Below are positions 55,795-64,000 of a DNA stretch of 64,000 nucleotides, piece by piece. The stretch spans positions 6,076,001-6,140,000 of the forward strand of contig NC_063013.1 in NCBI RefSeq assembly GCF_020509005.1, in the 5' to 3' direction. Under the pieces are notes generated by a model. It was not told where the DNA came from and made no database searches. It was given only the letters and a program-made list of their open reading frames with translations. Origin of the DNA: Fulvia fulva. Taxonomy: Eukaryota; Ascomycota; Dothideomycetes; Mycosphaerellales; Mycosphaerellaceae. Each line of letters begins with the position of its first letter. Within the stretch, counting starts at the first letter, position 1. The translations under genes and the position numbers were made by a program.

Positions 55795-57643
55795 ACGTGC
55801 TTCACCACCGAGCGGGCCACTTTTGCCAAGAACTGTACCACTTCCACTTTGATTGCGACGGGATCTTAACACGACGACATCCTACAGAATCGTTACTAGG
55901 AGGACAATTCCTCTTCAGATTCTTCGCTATCTAGCAAGTCTACTTGACAGGTGCGTACGTTATGCCCCGACTCGCCACATCGCTTGCAGCGTCGTAGCCT
56001 TAGTGCTAGCCGAACACTATCTAGCGACTCTCTACTCACTTCCTGCCTCCTAGTATCCTCTGGAGGTATCAATTGCGACGCCTCACCGAAGGTTAGAGAC
56101 CCTCTAGACTAAATGTACTTGCGCTTTCGTGCTTTCCGCTATGTAAGGGCCTCGTTAGACTTGCGTAGCTCACTGATCTCGCTTCGTATAAGAGCCATCT
56201 GATGCGCTATCTCTCTACTCCCTTTCACAAGCTGATGTACCCCTTCCTATAACGAGTTTGGCGATGAACCTGCCCGGGCACGCATTTTGTTCGTTACTAG
56301 TGTCGATTGAGAGTCGAATTCCTTTACAGTTCGTAGTGTCTTCGACTCCTAAGGGGTAGAGTCCGGAGCTAGAGGGGTTAGCGTACGTAGCTTGACATCA
56401 AGCTTGTCTATCACTACCTATAGATTGAATGGAACCAAACCAGCGCCTCTGAAGCTCGATAGGATGTTCTCCTGTCTAAATACAGCGTCATGGGCTGCCT
56501 AGAAGGCGCGTAGGAACTCTACTTGGTCGATATAAGTGATGCGCTAGCGTGCTAAGCCCGAGAGCTAAGCACCGTATGCCTTCTTTAAAGGCGAATAGCA
56601 ACCCACATCCAATGGCTAGAGTAAGTGCGAGGCGTGCGATGGCATACATAGGGCCAAGATCTTGTATTCCTTGTACAGATTCTGGAATGCCTTCGAGTTA
56701 TGGCTCTCGTAGCCATCGATAATGAGTAGTCTCTATGCCCTAGTCGTACGAGCTACAGTATGCTTCTAGAAATGCTCTAGCTACCGTATACCGAACTCAT
56801 TGTTAGTCCAGCCGTTCTCTGTTAGCCCGATTGTCCAGTCTGGACCCAAGTTGCCGTCTTGGTACCAGGTACTGATGTGCTGTTTGCCTGTAAGGATGAC
56901 GTAGGGTGGGAGCGCTGTTCCGTCTACATAGATGGTCTCAATCACTATTGCCCATTCTCTATTGCCCTGTTGAACGACCTTCCTCTTTCCACCACGCCTT
57001 TCTGAACCCGCAACGACGCTCTGAGACGTAATGACACCTATCATGAACCCTGTCTCGTCGAAGTTGTAGGTGTCCTGGTTAAGGATGCCATACTTCTCCT
57101 TCATATTACGCACAAGCAAGAACCACTTCTCGATAACGTCTAGATCTTCTATCAGGGCTCGCTAACGATCGTATCCACGTGTCATGCGAACCTTTAGCTC
57201 ACGATGCCGCCCAATGAACCTGTCTGTCCAATTAAGACCAGCGGGCTTGAGACCCTTCTCTTGTAGCAATGAATCGGCCATTGCTCGTACACTAGCCTTT
57301 GATGGCGGGAAACCTCTAAGATCCAGCTCGAGTATGTACTCAAGTATCACCCTCTCTTCTAGCTCTGTAAGCTTCTTCGAATTGGGCTCGCAGTCACCCC
57401 GAGGAGGTCGTCTATTCAATCGATACCCTAGTGTAGTTCGAGACGCGTCGTATACCTTTGCAGCAAGTCGATTCGTGATTGTCGCGTCGCGTTTCGTGGC
57501 CTGGACAGCTAAGGTCAGTTTGGCCTCGTTTGAAGACAATACACGCTGTAATGGTGGTTGCATAGCTGTATCTGTGGAAGTGGTACAGTTCTTGGCAAAA
57601 GTGGCCCGCTCGGTGGTGTGGCCCGCTTGGTGGTGAAGCACGT
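55795..57643 (-). mobile_element. Fot1/pogo-like transposon copy 3, full length, lightly RIPed
   Basis: A 1,849-bp element with inverted ends ACGTGCTTCACCACCGAGCG and TA duplications (55,793-55,794; 57,644-57,645). One terminal sub-unit at the left end and two at the right. It is the intact-length reference for the two deleted copies at 6,553 and 11,993. It retains most CA and TG, but some have mutated and create stops in the transposase. Confidence 0.9.
55930..57563 (-). pseudogene. Fot1/pogo-like DDE transposase, interrupted
   Basis: Begins MQPPLQRVLSSNEAKLTLAV at 57,563. Order: an N-terminal helix-turn-helix, a CENP-B-type DNA-binding region (LELDLRGFPPSKASVRAMAD, WTDRFIGRHREL), the first catalytic Asp in YNFDETGF (about 57,050), the second in IIDGYESHNS (about 56,715), the third in PLDVGCYSPLKKAYG (about 56,600), and a C-terminal zinc knuckle CKRCGESGHNVRTC (about 55,955-55,996). 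Stops interrupt it at about 57,163, 56,781, 56,766 and further on, each explained by CAG or TGG to TAG. It is thus an inactive DDD transposase. Confidence 0.8.
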
Positions 57644-57904
57644 TATACATCATTGTCTTGGTGATTGGTGACGCAGTGTCGCATGCGCTGATGATGATGC
57701 TGCCATATTCATCATAGCCTCTCAAGTGGCCTCTACCAACTCGTACAAGCACAGCACAATGCTGTGCAGACCTGATCTGCTTAGCATGGAAGCCTGCCAT
57801 GCATGCAGGTACGACCCTTACTGTACCACCCTTGTCCACCGGGAGATCCAAGGCCGTGGTATTGCGATAACTCCTATCGCTGAATACGGACTGAACGAGC
57901 CGAT

Positions 57905-58506
57905 CTAAGCGGTGGTTGCATAGATTGGTGCTTCGACGACGGTGTCCTTCTTGGACTTGCAGGTGGCGTCACCCATGGCTTCACACTCGAGGTTGGTGTC
58001 GTTGAAGGTTACGACGCCGAAGACTGTTACCTGGTCGTATGGTGGCTTGCCGACTCTGGTTGTTCGTTAGCTGATATCGCAAAGGAACCGTTGAGAAGAC
58101 GTACGCAGGATCTGTGAAGCGGTCCTCGATGTTGAGGATGAAGTCGTTGACATCAGTGTAGGCGTCGAAGCCCCAGGCCAACTTCGTGTCACCGCAGAGC
58201 TCCTGCGATGGATTAGTGTTTCTGCTCTGCACCAGTTCACTGAGCTCTTCGACCTACGTAGTCTTCTTGCGGGTTGCCTTCTGTTGTTGATAACCAGGTG
58301 CCGTTGCATGTTGCGTTGTTGCCTGACAGAGTGTCTGGGTTGTACAGTTGGAAGGAGATCGTCAAGTTGCCGCCTTCCACCTTGTCGATGACCAGCGATG
58401 TGATCTCGAGATCTGGGCTCTCTGACAGCTCGGCCCTCGCTTGAAGATTTGCAGAAGCAGTGGCGCCGAGCACTGCAAGGCTGCTGATCAGAGAGATGAC
58501 GCGCAT
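57905..58506 (-). CDS. Small secreted four-cysteine protein
   Basis: A 165-residue protein in three exons (58,506-58,258; 58,202-58,105; 58,055-57,905) with introns of 55 nt (GTAGGT...TCGCAG) and 49 nt (GTACGT...ACCAG). A signal peptide (residues 1-19, MRVISLISSLAVLGATASA) precedes a beta-rich domain (LEITSLVIDKVEGGNLTISF, LAWGFDAYTDVNDFILNI, YDQVTVFGVVTFNDT) with four cysteines and several glycosylation sites. The pattern of strands and a central Cys-Gly is reminiscent of Alt a 1-like (AA1-like) secreted proteins, but this is weak. It lies 260 bases from the pogo-like element; role unknown, effector-like or cell-wall related. Confidence 0.7.
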
Positions 58507-60100
58507 AGTGACTGTAGATGTGGTTGTTGATTAACTTGTCCTAACTTTGGACCAGAGAAAGGCTGTCGTTCTTCTTATATGCTGCAACGAGGGTAAGGGA
58601 TCGCTTGAGTAATGCTGTCCCGATGTCGTCTCAAGTGTTGTGTGAGAGAAGAAACAGAGGACAAATTAGGGAAGCGTGCCGTCGCGGTACGATACTAGGC
58701 AAGGAAGGGGTTGCAGGTCGAGACGACAGCAGTTGGCACTTAAAGCTTGCTAACAGGCATGGCACCGTTAATGTCATGATCTCAGGAGGAGTGCGGGACT
58801 CTCTACGCTACTGATGAAAGCCTTGTGCACTGCTCGTCCAACAAGGGCTTAGTACGGCGGCATAACCCAACAGGAATCCGGTATAGCAGACGTGCATTTC
58901 GTGACCTTTACAGCCTTCGTGAGAGAGACATGGCAAGCAACGGGAACCGGGTCCATAGCTGAATCGTTACAATCGTCATGTACTAGCCTTATATTGCCCT
59001 AATAGTTGTCTCCGTCGTTTAGCCGACCTCGACCTATAGGTACTAAAACGACGTACTAGTCGCTGTACTAAGCTACGAGTAGATATAAAGGGGTAGACCC
59101 GATTAGTATACGGGCGTGTCCGCTATTTCAATCATGCAGTGGATTACTTTAGGGAGTCTGCGGGCGAGACGGCCGTTGGACGGGGGGCTCATAGACACTG
59201 TGTCTCGCTGTGGAAGATGATGTGGATGTCCACACAGCGTAATTGACACCAGACCCACACGGCCGCAGGGTCCTTTACTAGTCTTCCAGCTCAGCGATCT
59301 TCACTTCGGAGCGCAAATCCATCGTCATAACGCGCTCGTGGGCGATGCACGGTCGTATCCGAAAGGTACTCGTTGCGGCTGTATTCGGATAAAGGGACTG
59401 ATGGGTTTCCGCTCGAGCGACATTTCAGCGTAGCACTGACTGCCTCCAGTATTGCAGCAGGCTTCTCCTGAACTACTGGTGTAATCACCTGGCAGTGTAC
59501 TTGATGGAGGTCGGGAAGCGAAGTTGCAATTCGAATGTCCCGCCAGAATTATGGGGACTCTCAAAAGTGCTATATATAGGAAGTGGAGAGTTATCGGTGT
59601 CTAGGTAAGCCCCTCGAGCAGCGTTCAGGGCAGCTCTCAATCAATAAAGCAACGGTCGAGGACACGCAGGCACGCTGTTGCTACTGAAATCGATAGTCGA
59701 TGGCGAACGCGCTTCTCAGCAGCAATGCGAGCTGCATACGAGGCATCACAACACAAAAAACAGCATGATCGATTTTGCCCTTCAACTACGCGCAAAGCAG
59801 CGTGATAGGTACTCATGTAGCCCTGTACCTCCTAGGTTGACGGCTGTGGCGGACGCACCAAGGGCAGCATCACAGCACGCACAGCAGGGCCCGCGTGCAT
59901 GTCATCTTGAGCACTTGGGTGAGAAAGGAAGAGAAAGCAAGCAAGCGTTTCTCTTTCTTTTCCAGTCGTATCATATGTTCCGCGGACAGTGTATCGCTAC
60001 GGTCGATGCTGAGAGTCTGAGACTGCTGCTCGCATAGGCCCACCTTGCTGACTACGGCGACTGTTTTTGTTTGGCGAAGAAGCGGCAGCAGCTGAAGCCA
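58507..60100. other. 1.6-kb gap with a small RIP-like patch
   Basis: No supported gene. Frames near 59,291-59,564 (minus) and 59,678-60,037 (plus) lack ATG starts or domains. The last part is the promoter and leader of the gene at 60,101. Confidence 0.4.
58981..59115. repeat. Isolated RIP-like patch, unknown short repeat
   Basis: About 135 bases in which CA and TG become rare and TA (CTA/TAG) frequent, as in the left-hand island, while the sequence on both sides is normal. Probably a fragment of a decayed transposon. Confidence 0.4.
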
Positions 60101-62958
60101 ATGCGATCGTTCTTCTCCCACCGACAGCGGAAGAGCTCGCACATCAACTCGTGGTTCTCTGACGTCCAGCAGCCGGGTGAGTTCTGACCTGCCTCCAATG
60201 CCCGTTGTCGACGGGCCATCCGACCATCCATCAATACTGCCCAAGCGTGCAGAGGGGGTCTCAGCGTCGTCCGCTCGTGCCCACTCAGCACATCGGCCGC
60301 CGCTCAGGGTTCTTCTGATCCTTGCACATGTTCTCTGAGAGCTCGACCCAAGAAACGAGAGAGCATCCACTGACAGCCTTACCGATATCCCGTCTGCGCA
60401 CGACCAGCGCCAACGACCACAGCACCAGACGCAGCCCCCACCCGTGCCACCGTACACACAGCAGTCGTCCACGAGTCCTGCCCGTACCACGACGCTGGGC
60501 CGCAGCCTGTCGGTCCACGAACGTTCCAACGTCTGTACATTCGCGGCCGCTGGAGGAGGTAATAGTGTACCATTCCGGCTGCGATAGCACGCAGGCTAAA
60601 AGCGCCTGAAATAGACCGTCCCCCGATTGCTCGGGCAGGCACAACAACCGGCACTGACCTCACGTCCGCTGCTGCATACTCGCCCGACGACATTGGGCAG
60701 CCCTCGCCGTCCCTGCATCACCCCGGTGGCCTCTCGCGCTCAAGTACAGTCCTTCGTCACGACGCCAGATCGTCACCCTCCGCGCGACACCCTACCTACC
60801 CCTACCCGCATCAGCGCTCCGTACCCGAGGATCAACCATCGCCGACTGCCACTACCGCCACGCCAGCTCGGTCACGGGACCTTGCGCAATTTCCCTCTCC
60901 TGTCGAGGAGCACGTCGAGACGGATTATCTCTCGAGCAACGCCTCGTACCTCGTCGCCCACCCCTCCGCCGCCGCCCATTCAGCGCCCATGAGCGCCGGG
61001 TCACAACACAACCCCGTCGACCGCAAAATAAGCTCGGACTCCAGTACGGGGGGTCCGCAAGTTGCGCTGGATCGCTGGTCACAACGACGCCTGCAACGGT
61101 TGAACACCGAGCAGGGATTTCGAGAGCAAAGACAGGGCGGACATGGTGTCTTGTCACCTCCATTGAATCGGGGCTCGTCGACAAGTAGTGGCAGCTCCGA
61201 GCAGACGGCATACAATACGGGCGCACAATACTCAAACCAGGATGCTCAGCCACAGCAACCCCTGCACCACCAACAGTCTCAGCCGCATCCTGCACAACAG
61301 TCAAGTGTCGGTTATCAAGCGTCCCGCACGGCCCCAGCAAACCTGCCGAATGTGGGCCTCGCGATCCAGACACCGTCATCCAACAACACTTCAAGAGCTT
61401 ACTCGCAAGACAATCAGCAATCACATGCTGGCCAGTACTCGCCGCCTGAAGCTCAATTCTCGCAGGACCACTCCCGTCCGGCGCTGACTCAGTCACGCAG
61501 CTTTTCGCAGCCAGGCGACGAATCAGCCATGTCGAACAATGGCCAGATACCCGGCCCAAAGGCGCTTCGGCAAGGCAATATAAACAACCGTCAGAGTGTA
61601 CACAACGGCCTGACATCACGAGAAGGTTCACACTCTACCCAAGGTGGCCAAGTGCCGGCTTTCAACTCGTCAACAGTGCCACCTGGCAGCCAGGGTGGGC
61701 CTTATAAGAGCGGTAACGCTCAGCAGGCACAGCAGGGCGAAGTCACCAGAAGCACAGGTACGCCGCAGCCTGCACAGTTGCAAGGCGATGAGATGAGCGA
61801 GGAGGATGTCGCTCATCTAGTGAAGGATCATAAAGAACTTCGTAAGGCGACCTTTGCATTTCACCGGTATGATTTGCTGACATGACCATAGGCGAGAAGT
61901 ATACCAAGGTGAAGAAGTACTACTTTGAGAAGGAAGATCAAGTCAAGCAACTACAGAACAGCCTTGCACATCAACGATTGTCTCAATCAAAGACCTCGCT
62001 GGACGATAGCGAGTACACCACCCGCTTCAATCGTCTTGACGGTCTCGTAGCGCAACTCGCCTTCAGCATTCGCAAGAGCTGGAAGAGCATACCACAATGG
62101 CTGGTGAATTCTGTCAACAGAGATGCCGTTGCTACTGGCAAGCAGGAAATGACTGCTGCGGGAAGAGCATTCATTTCTTGTTGGCTAGTGGAGGAAGTGT
62201 TTGACAAGTACTTCCACCCGGATCTCGAACCTGTGCTGTCAACACAGCTCAAGAGTGTACAGAAGAACATTCGCAAGTTCGCACCCATCTCGCAAACAGC
62301 AGAGGAAGAAGAGTACCTTACTTCGAAGGTCGTGAACTGGAGACTGGCTACTCTGGAGGGATTGCAAGAGTCGCTCCGATCCCCTACATGCCCAGAGAAC
62401 CGGCAAAAGCTCATTGACACGCTGAAGGAGAACTTGTGCTCTGCACTCGCAGTACACCTCCAAGACCCGCCGCCGTCAGATCTTGAAGGCGGCGTCCATA
62501 TGATCATCGAGCTCGTGGTCAGCATCGCCATACATCTACCTCTAGAGAGCAGAGATGTCGTCATCGAGTACTTCATGCCAGGATACAGTGTCATGAACGA
62601 TCAGATGAAGTCAGAATCCGGCATTCCACCGCTGACAACATCGGTTGCCGACGATGCAGCGGAACGAGCATCCATGAAGAGTGCGACCAGCGACGTTACA
62701 GACATGAACGAAAATAGCAACGCTGAGCAGCCATCTAAGAAGAGAAGCATGCTCAGCGCACTTACCGGGACAAGCAAGGGCCACAAAGCCCAAGGCAAGC
62801 ACGCTGGAGCTGCTGGTAGCTCGAGCAGCTTGACACGACCTGGCAGCTCACAGGATATCAAGGAAGATGCACCGCCTCGTGTGCGCATGGCTGCAGGCAT
62901 TGGCGTTTCAGTGCGAGGTCGCTCAGTCCTGGTCAAAGCTCCAGTGTTCAGCACTTGA
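60101..62958 (+). CDS. Conserved ascomycete protein, Gln/Ser-rich N-terminus and helical C-terminus
   Basis: Model of 862 residues in four exons: 60,101-60,176 (MRSFFSHRQRKSSHINSW...), 60,340-60,558, 60,615-61,841, 61,892-62,958. The last two introns (56 and 50 nt, GTAATA...AAATAG; GTAAGG...CCATAG) are firm. The first (163 nt, GTGAGT donor, GAG acceptor) is a guess, so the start is uncertain. The first half is disordered, rich in Gln, Ser and Pro. Then HLVKDHKELREKYTKVKKYYFEKEDQ begins a coiled coil, followed by a conserved helical domain (RFNRLDGLVAQLAFSIRKSW, FISCWLVEEVFDKYF, VEYFMPGYSVM-like) and a basic tail. I recognise it as widespread in filamentous ascomycetes but know no established function. 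Confidence 0.65.
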
Positions 62959-63640
62959 GCTACCTCATCCTGTACATGCAGATCCCTCAGCTGTGATATA
63001 TTCTTGGCTTCACGGGGATCTCCCGACTCGGGTCGTTGTGGAACGTTTCACGCGGTTCACTGCGGCTGTGACAGAATCAGTCACAGACACGACACCTCGT
63101 AGGTGGGTGTGGTCGGACAGATTCGATCTTGTGATTTACGGATGGGGAGGGGGAAGGCGACGTGACCGAAGTGCACATTTGCCGATACCCTTTTTGGTTG
63201 GTCTAAACTGGTTGGTTGGTTGGTTGGTTGGAGAGCTCAGGCATGAGCCGTGGGGTGCATAGAGAGCGCACGGGCGGGATGGATGGCAGGAAAGAGGGCA
63301 CGCGCGTAGATATTGAGCTACTTTGCATATAGGAAAGAGACTGGGCATGTGAATGATTGCGATTGATGGGCGCGTGGGAGTTTCATGCGCTATGATGCGT
63401 CGCTTCAGTCAGGAACAGGTGAGGTTGAGATTCGATTCGGCCGCTTGACGCGTCTGCCACGCTGCCCCTCAGATACAGCTTGGAAGTACTACTGGTGTGG
63501 TGGTGTTGTGCTGACGATGGTAGAATAGACGGCATGCGATGGGGTGGAGGTTTGATGTGTTGATAAGGAGTGGCTGTCTCGAGATGTGGGCGAGGTAAGC
63601 AGAGAATTGTCTATCTTTATGCTGCTTGCTAATGAGGTCA
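62959..63640. other. Intergenic 0.7 kb
   Basis: Holds five to six TTGG units at about 63,209-63,232 (a short microsatellite) and no supported gene. Confidence 0.5.
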
Positions 63641-63641
63641 C

Positions 63642-64000
63642 AGCGATAGCTCCTACATCTACGAGCTCTGGCTTCAATCACGAAGACATAGCACTATGTC
63701 TGACTATCGCAAAAGCCAAGTACCCGGCTCACCGCGTGCAATTGCTCGCACAACCAGGCGGATGCTCCCTCACGCTGTCCGCGACGCCTCCAAGCTCCAC
63801 CGTCCCCTCTCAAAGTCATGACGACGACACCATCGTTATCCAGTTCCGACTTTCGAGATTCTCACTCAAAGCCACGATTGCGCACGAGTCACGAGCAATA
63901 TACGGAAGTCTGGTTCCAGCTCCGCTGTGCTTCGAAGAGCTGGATACGAGTCATGGAGCTCTACTCCAGATGTGTGCGATGACGTCGATAGAGGGTGTGA
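63642..64000 (+). CDS. Partial gene at the right edge, possibly kinase-like (APH-type)
   Basis: One frame stays open from about 63,642 to the end of the window, reading HEDIALCLTIAKAKYPAHRV, QPGGCSLTLSATPP and IVIQFRLSRFSLKATIA, then SLVPAPLCFEEL. The style resembles the N-lobe of fungal aminoglycoside-phosphotransferase-like kinases, but no catalytic motif is in view. There is no ATG in frame near the start. A clean intron-like stretch (GTAAGC at about 63,595 to GTCACAG at 63,643) suggests an upstream exon, though the phase of the nearest ATG does not fit. Treat as partial with an unresolved 5' end. Confidence 0.4.

Noticed and set aside
32392..58506. Secondary-metabolite or effector gene cluster
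   Set aside because: Secreted genes (GDPD, GH5, small proteins) are scattered among unrelated housekeeping genes, with no polyketide, peptide or terpene synthase in view.
59325..59564. Cysteine-containing 79-codon minus frame
   Set aside because: No ATG at its start and no signal peptide; could be part of a spliced gene, but no exon partner was found.
1..64000. tRNA, rRNA or CRISPR loci
   Set aside because: No cloverleaf-like box A/box B pair, rRNA core sequence or spaced repeat array was noticed by eye. A tRNA scan was not possible, so a missed tRNA cannot be excluded.

Overview
The window is genomic DNA of a filamentous ascomycete, most likely a dothideomycete of the Mycosphaerellaceae type (inference). 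It shows short 49-75 nt spliceosomal introns with GTRNGY donors and CTRAC/CTAAC-like branch points, fungal families (Zn2Cys6 regulator, DUF3112 membrane protein, GH5 exo-glucanase, secreted GDPD), Fot1/pogo and Tad-like transposons, and strong repeat-induced point mutation (RIP).

Bases 1-21,030 are a nested transposon island. It holds three families of Tad/I-like LINEs (here LINE-I, -II, -III), two internally deleted Fot1/pogo-like elements and a decayed PIF1-like helicase gene, possibly from a Helitron. Outside the youngest LINE-III copies, almost every CpA and TpG has become TpA while CpG is retained, so the DNA is full of TAG/TAA but not extremely AT-rich. LINE-III copy A (13,570-18,600) sits inside the helicase gene with a 16-bp target-site duplication. 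Copy C (19,669-21,017) has a 13-bp duplication that contains a TATA-like box, just upstream of a 50-residue secreted six-cysteine protein (21,174-21,326), an effector-like candidate at the island edge.

From 22.4 kb on, the window is ordinary gene-dense DNA: BTB protein, HSL-type esterase, ELG1 (PCNA unloader) divergent from UTP8 (ribosome biogenesis), secreted GDPD, small unknown proteins, DUF3112 seven-TM protein, a damaged Zn2Cys6 regulator, a disordered protein, two proteins sharing a CGH/SNC cysteine motif (one with ZZ and PHD fingers), an MMtag/RS-tail protein divergent from ER glucosidase I (GH63), a PEX4-like E2, a frameshifted F-box-like gene, a GH5 exo-beta-1,3-glucanase, a PPOX-fold protein with a C-terminal membrane anchor, a membrane-anchored cytochrome b5-like protein, a full-length but RIP-damaged Fot1/pogo element (55,795-57,643), a small secreted four-cysteine protein, a conserved coiled-coil protein, and a partial gene at the right edge. 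A 286-bp Tc1/mariner remnant lies at 41,122-41,407.

The genes do not form one pathway. They are housekeeping, cell-wall and secreted functions beside a RIP-silenced island. Gene models were spliced by eye; coordinates give the whole span and exon boundaries are in the evidence. No similarity search was run, so family names rest on recognised motifs.
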